Source of the DNA: Anaeromyces robustus
Taxonomy: Eukaryota; Neocallimastigomycota; Neocallimastigomycetes; Neocallimastigales; Neocallimastigaceae
Assembly (NCBI GenBank): GCA_002104895.1
Contig: MCFG01000504.1
Coordinates: forward strand, 1-40,406
DNA: 40,406 bases
Reading direction: 5' to 3'
Shown: one piece after another, positions 12,723 to 27,362 of the stretch
Layout: each line of letters opens with the position of its first letter
Numbering within the stretch: position 1 is the first letter of the stretch
Made by a program: the position numbers and the translations under genes
The notes under the pieces: generated by a model
The model's database searches: none
Told to the model about the DNA's origin: nothing
Seen by the model: only the letters and a program-made list of their open reading frames with translations

Positions 12723-15700
12723 ATGGGTGATGAGATGGATTTTACATGGACAGATGTTGATACAACATATCAAACGACAATTAATGAAGATTTTGGACAG
12801 TTTAGAAATCAAAAAATTACTGGTTGGGATACAGCATTAAATCAAAATTCAAATTTTAATACAAATTATGGAAAAATTGATTTATACGATTTTCTTGTAG
12901 TTGTTGATACTAATGTCTTATTATATAAACAAAAATTTCTTTCTGAATTATTTCAATTTCCTAGAGATTATAAAGTTGCTGTTATAATACCTTGGGTTGT
13001 TGTTCAAGAATTAGATGGTTTAAAAGTACCTTTTTTTTTTTTTTTAAAAAAAAATATATATATTTATTATTTTGTAATAGATAAAATATTATTATTAACA
13101 AGTTTTATATATATATATTTTCAAAAATATAATATAATTAACATTTATATTTTGTTTTTATTTTAATGATATTTAATAAAGGATTCAGTAAAAATGTTAG
13201 AAAATAAAATATCAATTTCGAAATTAGCCCGTTCAGCAATGTCATTAATTTTAAAATATATTGTAGATGAAAATTCAAATCTTTTAGGACAAAAATATAA
13301 TGAAATATTGAATGATAATAATCCAACCGTAAGTAAAATTAAATTAAGATTTCCATGAAATTTCAAAATTTATTAATATTAATTATTATATATTATAATA
13401 ATATATTAAAACGTTTGATTTATATATTTTATATTAATATAATATATATAATATATATATTATATATATCTATTATATAGTTTTCAAAAAATGATGATAA
13501 AATTCTTGACTGTTGTTTGTAAGAATTTCAAAAATTACTTTTTTTTATAATTGAATTTGTACTTCGATATTATATTATAATAGAATTAAAATTTAATAAA
13601 ATAAAATAAAATAAAATAAAATAAAATATATATAAAAGTGTTTATTTATTATCGAATATTATATTTATTAATTTTTCTTTACTTATTAAAAAAATCAAGA
13701 TATTATCGTCAAAAATATTTAAAAGAAGTTTTTCTCTTAAGTAATGATAAGGTATTTAACTAATTAAATATTTATAAATGATATAAATGATATTATTAAT
13801 AATAGATAATAATATTAAAATAATTATTTATATATATAAATAATTATTTTTTATGATAAAATTTATTTAGGCATTATGCGTTAAGTCAGTATTTAGTAAT
13901 ATTAAAGTTATAGAATCTTGGAATGATAGTGCAGAAGCATTTGTCATGCATATAACATCTATTGATGAAAATAAAGCTCAAAATATTGCTAATAGTGTTA
14001 CTCCATTTGGATCATTAAATAATAATAATAATAATAATAACAACAACAATAATAATAATGCAAATATTACAAGTAATATAAATAATATGAATAATATAAA
14101 TAATACACAAACTTCAAATAATGTCTTTAACTTTGATAATTGTAATTATTAATATTATTTTTACTATTAATTATTAAAATAATCATATATATAAATTTAT
14201 AATAATAATAATTTTATATAAATTTAAAAATATATATATATTTATATTTATATTTATATTTATATACATTTAATAATTTTGAATAAGATTATAATTCATC
14301 CAATTTTGAATTTAAAGATTATGATTTTGGTCAAAAAAGAAAATTTAAAGAAAAAAGTATATCTAAATATTTAAATGTTTATAATAATAATAATAATAAT
14401 CAATATTCATTTTAATATATTAATTCATTTTTGTTACAATTTTTTTATTTTTTCCTTTTTTATTTAAATACTACCTATATATAGATAAAGATTTTACATA
14501 CAGTAATTATGATTTTAATTTACAAATTGAAGGTTATTCATCGACAAAGAGTCATAAAAAGTTAATGGAAGAATTTGAAAAATCAGGTAAGAATTATATT
14601 ATATAATTATTATATAATTATTATATAATTATTATATAATTATCATATTTTTAATATAATTGACATATATATTTTTTTTATTTTATTATATATATAATAT
14701 ATATATGTATATATATAAAGAAAATAATAATAATAATAAGAATGATCAGTATAATTTTAATTTTAATAATTCAAATTCTTTAACAAAACAGTCCATTAAT
14801 AATAAAAACAATAACAATAACAATAATAGTAATAATAATAATAAAAATAAAAATAGTTATGATTTTAATTTTCAATTTGAAAGCTTTTCATCAACAAAAA
14901 GTCATAAGAAATTTATGGAAGAATATGAAAAATCATTAAGTAAGAAATATATATATATATATAATAATTCTAATTAAAAAAAAAAATAAATAAAAAAAAA
15001 TTAGTTAACATTTTTTTATTTTTGTTTATTAATATTATAATAACATTTTTAGAAAATAATAACCAAAACGAAAAAAATTTTAATTTTAATTTTAATAATT
15101 CATATTCTTTTAATACCAATAATCAAAATAATACTAATGGAAATAATGCTAGAAACAATAATAATACCAATATCAATAAAAATATCAGTAAGAATAGTAA
15201 TAATAATAAAAACATAAATGATAAAAGTAAATAATGATTATTATTTGATATTATTATAATTACCTTTTTTTTTTTTTTTATTTATTTAAATTTATATTTA
15301 CCTATTTCATATTAAATATAATATTTTGTTTTAATATATATCTAGAAATAAAAAGAAAACCAAATGATTTATTTGGTGATATTGATTACTATTCATCAAC
15401 AAATGATCATAAAAAAATGATGGAAGACTATGAAAAATCATTAAGTATATATTATTAAATTTTATAAATATATAGTGTTTTTTTTTTTTTTGTTATATTA
15501 ATTTAAATCTAATATTTATTTTTAATAATTTTTTATGATAAAAAGGAGAAGATGATATGATAAATAAAAATGCAAATAATAAGGTACTTATTAATAATTT
15601 ATATATCATAATTAATAAAATTAATTAATAAAAAATAAATAATAATAATAATAATAATAACAATAATCAGTATAACTAAAATATTTATTTTATTATTTAA

Positions 15701-16346
15701 TATAATTTTATTATATTAATAAATAAAAAAAAAAGAAAACAAGTGTTAAAAGAAAGCAAGAATTTGATAGTGTTGTTAAATTGAATATTGAAAAAGATAA
15801 TAAATCTGATAATACGGATAATAATGTAAATAATCTGTATTTTTTTTTTTTTTTAATTATTAATGTTAATCATATCATTAACATGATGACTTATTTAACA
15901 ATATAATATTTTTATATTAGAATTTTATTTTAAATAGGAAAATCATTAATCCAACTAGAAGACTGAAACATGTAATTTATATATATATATATTAAAAAGA
16001 AATATTATTATAATATAATATAATATAATATAATATAATATAATATAATATAATATAATATAATATAATATAATATAATATAATATAATATAATATAATA
16101 TAATATAATATAATATAATATTTTTTTAAAACATATTTTTTTAATCATATAAAATAATAATAGAAACCTAACAGTAATAATGATAATCAATTTAATCATC
16201 ATAATAATAATGAATCCCTTCATACTAATGATTTATTAAGAAATAATGAAATGTAAAAATATATGAAATTTTAATTTTAATTATAAATATTTTAATATAT
16301 TTATATACATTTATTTATTTGTTTATTTATTCATTCATTCATTCAT

Positions 16347-16381
<35 letters not shown>

Positions 16382-16551
16382 TAAAAATATATATTTTAAT
16401 CAGTCGTGAAAATGATTTTAAAACAAAAAAAATAAGAACCAGTAATCAGTCATATCAATCAAACAATATGGTTCAGAATAATAATAACAATAATAATAAT
16501 AATATTCAAAATAATTATGGTTTTAAGAATAATAATATTAATAATAATATT

Positions 16552-16612
<61 letters not shown>

Positions 16613-17133
16613 GTAATTATAATCACAATACTTCAATTTCTAATTCAAATAATAATAATAGTAATAGTATGGTTCAAAACTATTTTATGACAGTTCAAAT
16701 GAATAACACCAGTGATAACTGTACTGTTCAATTAATAAAAATTGCTGAACATTATTTATCGAATGGTTTGAAAAAATTTGTAGATAGTCGTATTAAAAAA
16801 AATAAACCTGTTCCAAATACAATTCCTTATGTATTTCCTACTAAATATAATGATTTATTTAATTTAATTATAAATTCATGGAGTTTCTTTAAAGCTGGTT
16901 ATCCAAGTTTTTATGAAAATGAACCTCTTTCAAAAACTATTGAAACTCAAAATCTTTTTAATAAATACAGATTTCAGTCTGTACAATTAACTCCAGATGA
17001 ACTTATGAAAATACAAAAGAATTTAGAACAAATTTTAGAAATATGTGAAGGTTTAGAAGGACGAGAAGTTTCAATTAAACGTAGAAAAGAATTAAAAAAT
17101 ATTAAAGAATTAATTAAAAATTTAAATAATTAA
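12723..17133 (+). CDS. SWT1-like PIN-domain endoribonuclease with Asn-rich repeated-exon middle
   Basis: Fifteen exons keep one frame (821 residues): 12723-13025, 13182-13328, 13481-13518, 13700-13751, 13871-14141, 14288-14356, 14485-14586, 14721-14939, 15053-15226, 15346-15444, 15546-15583, 15736-15836, 15938-15971, 16164-16252, 16404-17133. The PIN domain spans about residues 57-200: FLVVVDTNVLLYK (Asp62), IIPWVVVQELDGLK (Glu96), NDDKILDCCL (Asp155/156) and SNDKALCVKS supply the acidic metal-binding residues. The IPWVVxQELD signature is typical of SWT1, a nuclear endoribonuclease that clears faulty mRNPs. The middle is Asn-rich and contains three related modules (YSSTKSHKKLMEEFEKS and relatives) on exons bounded by phase-1 introns. 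The C-terminus is a folded, basic, helical region (LKKFVDSRIKKNKPVPNT to the end) like the SWT1 C-terminal domain. Exon 12/13 has an equally valid alternative join (exon 12 ending at 15825, exon 13 starting at 15921). The PIN call is firm; the SWT1 assignment is likely. Confidence 0.78.
16010..16121. repeat. TATAA pentanucleotide microsatellite in an intron
   Basis: About 22 near-perfect copies of a TATAA unit lie inside the intron between exons 13 and 14 of the SWT1-like gene. It is probably length-variable between strains. Confidence 0.9.
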
Positions 17134-17720
17134 AATTATATAATAGACAATTAATATAAAAATTATATTAATATATATATATATATTAATATATAATTTA
17201 TTTATTTTATCATTTTAAAAGCGTAAATACATATCTTTATTTATCATAATCTTAATACATTTTAAGCAATTATTAAAAAAAATTATAAAAAAGAAATATA
17301 TATATATATAAATATTTTAAAATAATCGTTAAAAAAATATATAAAAAAAATAATATAATATAATATAATATAATATTCTATCTTTTTTAATTTAAATATA
17401 TATACCATTTTTATTTAATCATAATCATTTATTCAAAAATAAAATAAAAAAAAAATAATAATAATAAAATAATAAAATAAAAAAAAATAAAATAAAATAA
17501 AAATAATAAAAAAATATTATTAAAGTTTTTTGTGGATGATTTAATTATATGAATTATATAATATAATCACGTGATTTAAATGTTTTATGTATAATAATTT
17601 ATTTTTATAAATAATTATGTTTAAAAAAATATGTGATTTTCTTTTTTTTATTTTTATTTTTATTTTTTTTTTTTTTCATATATATTTTAATTTAATTTTA
17701 TAATATTAATTTATTTAAAA
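17134..17720. other. Intergenic region between SWT1-like and SLU7 genes
   Basis: Short tandem spacer holding the SWT1-like 3' flank and the SLU7 promoter. It is A/T-only apart from the palindrome ATCACGTGAT at 17566-17575. T-runs near 17640-17680 precede the SLU7 start. Confidence 0.5.
17566..17575. promoter_or_regulatory. Possible E-box (CACGTG) upstream of SLU7
   Basis: The 10-bp palindrome ATCACGTGAT stands 146 bp before the SLU7 ATG. CACGTG is the core bound by bHLH factors, and RTCACRTG is the yeast Cbf1 site. Such a G/C-containing word stands out in this spacer. Binding is not shown. Confidence 0.35.
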
Positions 17721-19090
17721 ATGGCAACGTCGAATACAAAATTAACAAAAGAAGAGTTTAGAAGACAAAAAGATCTTGAAGCAGCAAGAAAGGCGTAAAT
17801 GAACTATTATTATTATTGTTATTATTGTTATTATTTCTTATATAAATAATATTACTATTAAAATTATTTATATTATAATTTTAATAGAATATTAATTATA
17901 TGAAAGTTTTTAACATTTCATAACATTAAAGAAAAAAAAAAAAAAGATGATTTATATATATACAAGATTTACTTATATTATCATTATTATTTTATTTATA
18001 TATAATAAAGTGGTACAGCACCAGCCGAAATTGATGAATTGACTGGAAAAGATATTAACCCACATATTCCACAATATATGTCTACTATACCATGTAAATT
18101 TAATATATAATTTCATTATAAAAAATATATATATTATCTATATATAATATTATTATTATTAGTTGAAATTTTACAAGAAAAAGAAATAAAAATAATGAAA
18201 ATGTTTTAAATATTATAATAAAATTATAATTTTTATTTTAAAAATTTGAATATTTTTTTTTAATAAATTTTTAAATTTTTAAAATTTTAAATTTCAAATT
18301 AATCCTACTTTTTTTTTTTTTTTGGAATAGGGTATTTGGATACTGGTAAAAGAACATTAGCTCATCAACGTTTAAGAAAAACAGATAAAATAGAAGAAAA
18401 ATGGTATCATAGAGGAGCAAAGAAAGTAAATAGTGAAATAAAATAATATTATATATATTAAATTTAATTAAGAAAAAAAAAGATTTCTAATATATTATAA
18501 ATACTTTTTGTTGGCATTTATATAATATAAATTATAATATATATAATTTATATTATAATAAAAGAGAATAAAATATCAATAATTAATAAATATTAATAAT
18601 ATTAATAATAAATAATAATTATAAAATAATTTTTAGGGAAAAGCATCAACAAAATATAGAAAAGGTGCATGTGAGAATTGTGGAGCAATGACACATAAAG
18701 CAAAAGATTGTGTAGAACGACCTCGAAAAAAGGGTGCAAAATTTACAGGAAAAGATATTATGGTAATGAAATATATATAATATTATATTATATAATTTTA
18801 AAATAAATCATATATATATATATATAAAACTTTAAAATGATTTCATAAATATGTATAAATTGAAATGTGAAATGCATTTCTTAATTATTGAAATGTATCT
18901 TTTAAATTTTTTTATTATTAATTTATATATATATATATTTAAATATTAAATTACATATTTAAAATAATAAAAAATATAGCCTGATGAAGTTATTGAAGAT
19001 ATTGAATTTACATATGATGGTAAAAGAGATCAATGGAATGGTTATGATCCTAATGAATATTTAAAACAAGTAAAAGGTTAATAATGCATA

Positions 19091-19129
<39 letters not shown>

Positions 19130-21081
19130 ATTATTATTATTATACATATTCTAATATAATTTATATATATATATATTTTTTAAAAAAAAAATTAAATATA
19201 ATAATAATGATAATAAAAATGATAATAAAAATAAAAATTAAAAATAATAATAAAAAGAATGGGAATTAATTGATAAGGAAAGACAAAAGAGAAAAGAAAA
19301 AGAATTAGAAGAAAAAATGAAGAATGGATTAATTGATGATATTAAATCAGGAAATGATTCTGATTCAGATGAAGATAAGTATGCAGAAGCTTCTGATATG
19401 CCAGGTCAAAAAGTTGATACAAAAACTAGAACGACAGTTCGTAACTTACGGTAATAATTTAAAAAATTAAATTAATCCAAAAAATTTTTTTTTCTTTTTC
19501 TTTTTCTTTTTCTTTTTTTTTTTTTTTTTTTTTATAAACTAAACTTTTATATAATTATAATAATTATTGATATATTTTTTATATTTAAACTTTTATTTGT
19601 TTGTATTTTTTTATTTTTTTATTTTTTTATTTTTTTTTAAATTTTTATATTTATTAAATATAATTAATTTTTTTTTTTTTTAATTTTTAATTTTTAATCT
19701 TTATATATATTTATTTTATCTTAAAATAGTATTCGTGAAGATACAGCAAAATATTTACTTAATTTAGATCCAAATTCAGCATTTTATGATCCAAAAACAC
19801 GTTCTATGCGTGATAATCCAAATAAAGATAAAAATCCAGAAGAGGTTAATAACCATATTATTCTTATTTTAATATTAAAAATATTCAAATATAACTATTT
19901 ATGAAAAACAATAAAATTTATATATATATATAATATATATATGATACTAATTAATTTTATATAATTATTCTAATATTATATATATATATATATATATGTA
20001 TTTTTTTATTATTATCAAAATTAACAATAAAAAGTTATCTTATGCAGGTGATAATTACTTACGTTATTCTGGTGAAGCTAAGAAAATTAGTGAACTCCAA
20101 TCATTTGCATTTAATGCTGCTGAACAAGGTTCAGATATTAATATTATTGTAAGTATTTTAAATATAACATATTAAATTAAATATATAATATATATATTAT
20201 ATTTCTTAATTTAAATATTCAAAACATTATTATTTTATTTTAATTTAATATTTTTTTTTTAAATTATATAAATCTAAGATATTAATATATTATTATTATT
20301 ATTATTATTATAATGTGTTTCATTTAATAGGCTAATCCAACTCAAGGAGAATTATTATTCAAGGAAGTTTCTGAAAAGAAATTAAAATTAAAAGATGATA
20401 CACAACAAAAAATATTGGAAAAATATGGTGGTGCTAATCATTTAAATATACCATCCAAAGATTTACTTTATGCTCAAACTGAAAATTATGTAGAATATTC
20501 AAGAACTGGTAGAGTTATTAAAGGACAAGAAAAGGCTAAAGTTAAATCAAAATATGAAGAAGAAGGTAATTAAAAAAGAAAGATAAAAAAAAAATTTTTT
20601 TTTTTTTTTTTTTGGAATATCAAAATAATAATATTTTTAATATAATTATAATAATAATATTACTATTTTTATTATATTATTAAAATTAATGTAATAATTT
20701 ACTTAATCCAATTTTATATTATATATATAATATAATAATATAATGATTATATATAGTATATATTAATAACCATACAACTGTTTGGGGTTCATATTGGGAA
20801 AATGGAAAATGGGGTTATAAATGTTGTCATTCCTTTATTAAAAATTCTTATTGTACCGGTACAGCTGGTATAGAGGCTAAAAATAATGCAATTATTGATG
20901 TTTCTAATGAAAAACCAAAAAGATCACTACTTGAGGTAAATATATATATATATATTATTTTTTTTAAAATAATTATTAAAAATAAATATTAATAAAAAAA
21001 AAAATTTTTTTTTTCATAATATAGGAACATCTTGCAAATCAAAAACATGAAAAGAGTAAAAAGCGAAAATTAGAGGATTAA
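17721..21081 (+). CDS. slu7: Pre-mRNA splicing factor SLU7
   Basis: Exons are 17721-17794, 18011-18093, 18331-18425, 18637-18762, 18980-19076, 19258-19450, 19730-19844, 20035-20148, 20331-20565, 20757-20935 and 21025-21081, giving 455 residues with phases that agree throughout. SLU7 acts in the second catalytic step of splicing, helping 3' splice-site choice. Visible landmarks in family order are [15 protein letters not shown], then the CCHC zinc knuckle (C96-x2-C99-x4-H104-x4-C109, [14 protein letters not shown]). Next come [14 protein letters not shown] and an acidic [11 protein letters not shown] followed by DMPGQ. Then come [56 protein letters not shown] and [18 protein letters not shown]. 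The protein ends in a short basic tail (KSKKRKLED). It is shorter than the human protein because that tail is brief, and longer than the yeast one. Nothing appears broken. Several acceptors follow A-rich rather than pyrimidine-rich tracts. Confidence 0.95.
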
Positions 21082-21609
21082 AATAATCATTAATATTTTT
21101 TTAATGATAAATTAATTAGTTACTATATGTAAATAAATATTGCATTTTAAAATATTTATATCACTTTAACATTTCATATAATTTATTATAAATAATAATA
21201 AATAAAAAAAAAAAGAATAATAAAATAAAAAATATATTAAGAAAAAGAAAAAAATATAAAATAATAATAATATAAAGAATAATTATTATATAATTAATTT
21301 TTGTTTTTTTTTTAAAAAATTTTTTTTTTTTTTTATTTTATTTTATTTTATTTTATTATTTTTTATTTTATTTTATTATTTTTTTATTGTTATTATGTTT
21401 ATTATTTATTATGAATTTTTTACAGTTATTTATTTTGTTTTAATAAATATAGATTTGTTAAATATGACGTTTAATAATTTTATTTTTATTTTTACATTTT
21501 ATTATTTATTTTGATATTTTGATTTTATTATATATATATTGTTATTGTTATTGTTATTGTTTTTTATTATTGTTGTTTATGTAGTTTTTGAATTCTTAAT
21601 TTATTCAAA
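21082..21609. other. Intergenic region between convergent genes
   Basis: Convergent 3' flanks of SLU7 (+) and the first thiamine pyrophosphokinase gene (-). The content is poly(T)/poly(A) and TTTTA repeats near 21333-21385, with a short TTATTG repeat near 21540-21560. No gene is seen. Confidence 0.5.
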
Positions 21610-23486
<1,877 letters not shown>

Positions 23487-24234
23487 TTCTAATTTTCTTT
23501 AAAAAAAAATTATAGTATTTTTATGTTTTATTTTTTATTTTTTTTTTTTATTTTTTTTTTTTTTTTTTGTGTAAATAATTATTAAATTTTAATTACATTA
23601 CATTACAATTACAATTTCATATATGTATCAGTCAATTTTTTTTAATTTTTAATAAAAAATTTGTGGATATTATTATATATTAAAAAAAAAAAGTCATTTA
23701 TTTTTATTTATATTATAGTTTATTTTACATTTTTGATTTGGAATTCTTTAAAATTATATTACCAGATTAACAAATTAAAATGAATTTTAAAAGAAAAAAA
23801 AGTTTATGGTAAAATATTTATTGTTAACAGTGAAAAAAAAAAATTCTGTTTAAAAAATTATTTTTTACATTAATAAAAAAATGCTTATCACTTATTATAA
23901 AAGATATATTGAAAAAATAAAAATTATATCATTATATAATAATATAGAAAAAAAAAAAAAAAAAAGCCATAATATTAAGTGTAACATTCAATATTAAAAA
24001 AAAAAAAATTATTTAAAAAATTATTATTATTTATTTATATGTTAAATATTGATTTATTTTTTATAAATCTTTACTTTTGATTTTATCGTATATTATTTAA
24101 TAATTTAAGAAAAATGATAGTAAAATAAATAATTAACCTTATAATAAAAAAATTCTAATATTTAAGTAATAACTGTCATTTTACAAATATCTTTATTATT
24201 TAAAAAATATCATTTATTATTCTTATTCTTATTA

Positions 24235-24274
<40 letters not shown>

Positions 24275-24444
24275 TACTTAAAATACAACGATATGGAACA
24301 TTAATTGAGTATATTGTAGTTACAATATTTAATAAGAAATTATATATTTCTTTTTTTTTTATTAATATTATTATTATTTCTTCTATTTATTTTGCTTTTT
24401 GTTTTTTATTATTTATGGTGTTGTATGGAATTTTTACTTTCATA
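23487..24444. other. Spacer between the two TPK genes, including copy 1 promoter
   Basis: It holds the 3' flank of copy 2 and the 5' flank of copy 1. About 23583-23673 resembles about 26120-26221 upstream of copy 2: TTTTAATTACA, ACATTACAATT, ATATATGTATCA and a TTTG-GGATATT-like word occur in the same order. The rest is A/T simple sequence. Confidence 0.55.
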
Positions 24445-26039
24445 TTATTTTTCATTTAAGTTACATTCAACTGACCAATATAATGGTTGCTCCTAATATT
24501 TAATGTAATAAAATTATAATAATATAAAATGTAAATTATTATTAAAAATATTTGTTAATTATTTTTCTTTGCTCTTTTTTCTTTAAAAATGATATAAATA
24601 AATATTTTATTATCAATATTGTTATTATTTTATTATTTATATTTTTTTTTTTCGATTATTACTGTATTAATTATAACTTCATTAATTTCTTGTTCTGGAT
24701 GTTCAAAAGCATTTGAACTACTAATCATTGTTTTAAATGATAATGGAAAAGAACCATCTTTATATATAATTAAATAAATAATATTTATTTACATTAATAT
24801 TATTATATTTAAGTATTCTTTATTATTAATAGTAATAATTATTGAAATAAATAAATACCTAAATTCCACTTAAGCCCTTTAGTCGATACATAGGCTTCTG
24901 TAATACCAATAGGCAATAGTCCACAAGTAGGTCCTTCATATTTTGGGAAACAGTATATTTTATGCTTTCCCTATATATATATATATATATATGTTTTAAT
25001 ATTATTTTTTTTCTCCTTATTTTATATATATATATAATATATAATATAAAAGTTATAATATATACCTTATTTAATAAAATTACAACACTTTCATTAGCTA
25101 TTAAATATACATGTTTTTCCTTTGGTACTTTATATAAAGTTGATACATTAGAAATAGTATGATCAAATCTTCCATTTAATGAACCTAAAACATAAACATC
25201 ATTCTAATTATATTTATAAAATTAAAATTTCATAAATGTATTAATAATTTTATTTAAGGAATTTTACTATTATCGAGAATTCTTTAAAAAAATGAAGAAA
25301 ATAAAAAAAACTTAATATTATTATTTCTTATAAAAGAAAGAATAATTATATATAGCATTATATATTATAAAATTTATTATTATTATTATTATTATAATAG
25401 AATTAATTACTTTCACATAATTTTCTTCATCTAATGATTTTAAAAATGATAATGATTTTTGAAAATCTGTATAATCTTGGTTATATAAGAATTTCTTTTG
25501 TGCACCTCTTGATATATAATAATTCATTATTTCGGGTTCAATAGAATCTAAATCCCCACAAATATAATCTGGAATATATCTTTTATATAAATATCATTGA
25601 AAATTTTAAATTAATTTGACTATCAAGAAAAAAAAAGTATTTACAATAAAATTTGTTTTTAAGCTATATAGTTCAATTAATGTACTTTTCTCTATCTTCT
25701 GGGTTATTGTTGAAATGATTATATAAACGATTTGTACCACCATCTACACATAATTTAACTTTTGCTGATTTATATTTATATATGATAATAAGTCAAAATA
25801 AACATTTAAATATAAATATATATATTTAATACAAAAACAATATAATAACAATATATATTACTTTTGCGTATATATATATTATAATTATTACCTTTTTTCC
25901 AAAGTCTATCTAAAAAATCTTTTCTAGGTAAAATGTAATTTAATATTATTAATGAAGGGTCACCATTAGTATATATACTATGTTCACTAAATAAAAACTC
26001 AGTAGACCATTCTAATTCAACACCCTTTTCTTCTTCCAT
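24445..26039 (-). CDS. Thiamine pyrophosphokinase, tandem copy 2
   Basis: Minus-strand exons are 25892-26039, 25686-25764, 25417-25579, 25066-25203, 24859-24970, 24663-24757 and 24445-24492, giving 260 residues. Intron positions and phases are the same as in copy 1, and exons 2, 4, 5, 6 and 7 have identical lengths, so the two are direct duplicates. Motifs are LCVDGGTNRLYNHF (Asp57), YICGDLDSIEPEI (Asp85, Asp87), YNQDYTDFQKSL, VLGSLNGRFDHTISN, PTCGLLPIG and a final LYWSVECNLNEK. The first residue of the usual DQDxTD motif is Asn here and Asp in copy 1. The N-terminus is shorter (MEEEKGVELEW). There is no stop or frameshift, so the protein is probably functional. Whether both copies are expressed, or have different roles, cannot be told. 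Confidence 0.92.
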
Positions 26040-27362
26040 TTTTCTTTTCTAATTTCTTTCCTTTTTTTTTTTTTTTTTTAGTTAAAAAAAATATAATATA
26101 ATTTTTTTTTATAATTACATAAATTTTAATTACAATACATTACAATTTATTATTATATATATTTATATATTTATTATATATATGTATCATCAATTATAAT
26201 AAAATATTTGGAGATATTCTATGTATTAATATAAAATATGTTAGTAAATTTAATGTTTTTTAAAAACTATTATGTATTTATAAAAGTATTTTTTTTATTA
26301 ATATTTAAATATTTTTTCATAATTACATAGTATACCTTAACTATTTTAAAAATGATAATGATTAAAAACTTTTTTATAAAAAGATATACTGTAGGTAATT
26401 TAGTATAATAAAAAAACATGATACTTAAAAAAGGATTAAAACTTTTTTTTATGATAAAGAAATTAAATGTTACACAATATATAAAAAGTTAAATATATTA
26501 TATAAAAAATTATGTTAACATCAAATTAAAAAAAAAATTTTTTTTTTTAAATTTATAGAGATTAAACAACAAAATTCATACATTATTATTATTATTATTA
26601 TATTATATATATTTTTTTTTTATTTTTTATTTTTTATTTTTTTTTATATTTTATTTTTTTTTTATACTTTTATTTTTTTTTCTTATTATTATTAACTTAA
26701 TGTATTCATTAATACATTAAATTAGTATCAATTAATACCATTATATAACATATATTATATTAAAGAAGTATTAATTAATACTTTTTGTTTTATTAAGCAA
26801 TTTAAAAAATAATAGATTACAGATATTATGTATCATTAATATATATGGAACTTCTAATGAACCATTAAAGATAATTATATATTCATATACAAATTTAAAT
26901 AAGTTTTTTTTTTTTTTTTTTTATAAATTTAAATATGTGTTAATTAATATATACTATTATTATTATATTATTATAATCATTATTAATATACTATTATACT
27001 AATATTATTTATTACTATTAATATTATTACTATTATTATTATTATTTAAATTATATTAAAACTTTATGAAATGTGATTAATCTAAAAATAACATTATATT
27101 AAATATTATATAATTATATGTAATAATTATTAATATATGTTGAAAAAAGATTCTAAAAAATGAAATGTTACTTATTGATCTTTTTTTTTTTTTATCATAT
27201 TTTTTTTATATCATATATATCTTTTCTTAAAAATTAAAAAAAAAAAAAAAATTAAAAATAAAAATAAAAATCATTAAAATTTAATTGATTTTACGAAATT
27301 ATTTGCATTCTAAATATATATACAGAATATTTTCTAAATAATGAGTGTATATTAATTTATAA
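26040..27362. other. Intergenic region with palindrome cluster
   Basis: It contains the 5' flank of TPK copy 2 (shared words at about 26120-26221) and the 3' flank of the cyclase gene. Two symmetric elements are clear: an inverted repeat at 26697-26720 (10-bp arms, 4-base loop) and an 18-bp perfect palindrome at 26766-26783. No coding frame is visible. Confidence 0.5.

Noticed and set aside
16008-16223. Repeating Ile/Leu/Tyr open frame on the minus strand
   Set aside because: It comes from the TATAA microsatellite in an intron of the SWT1-like gene.
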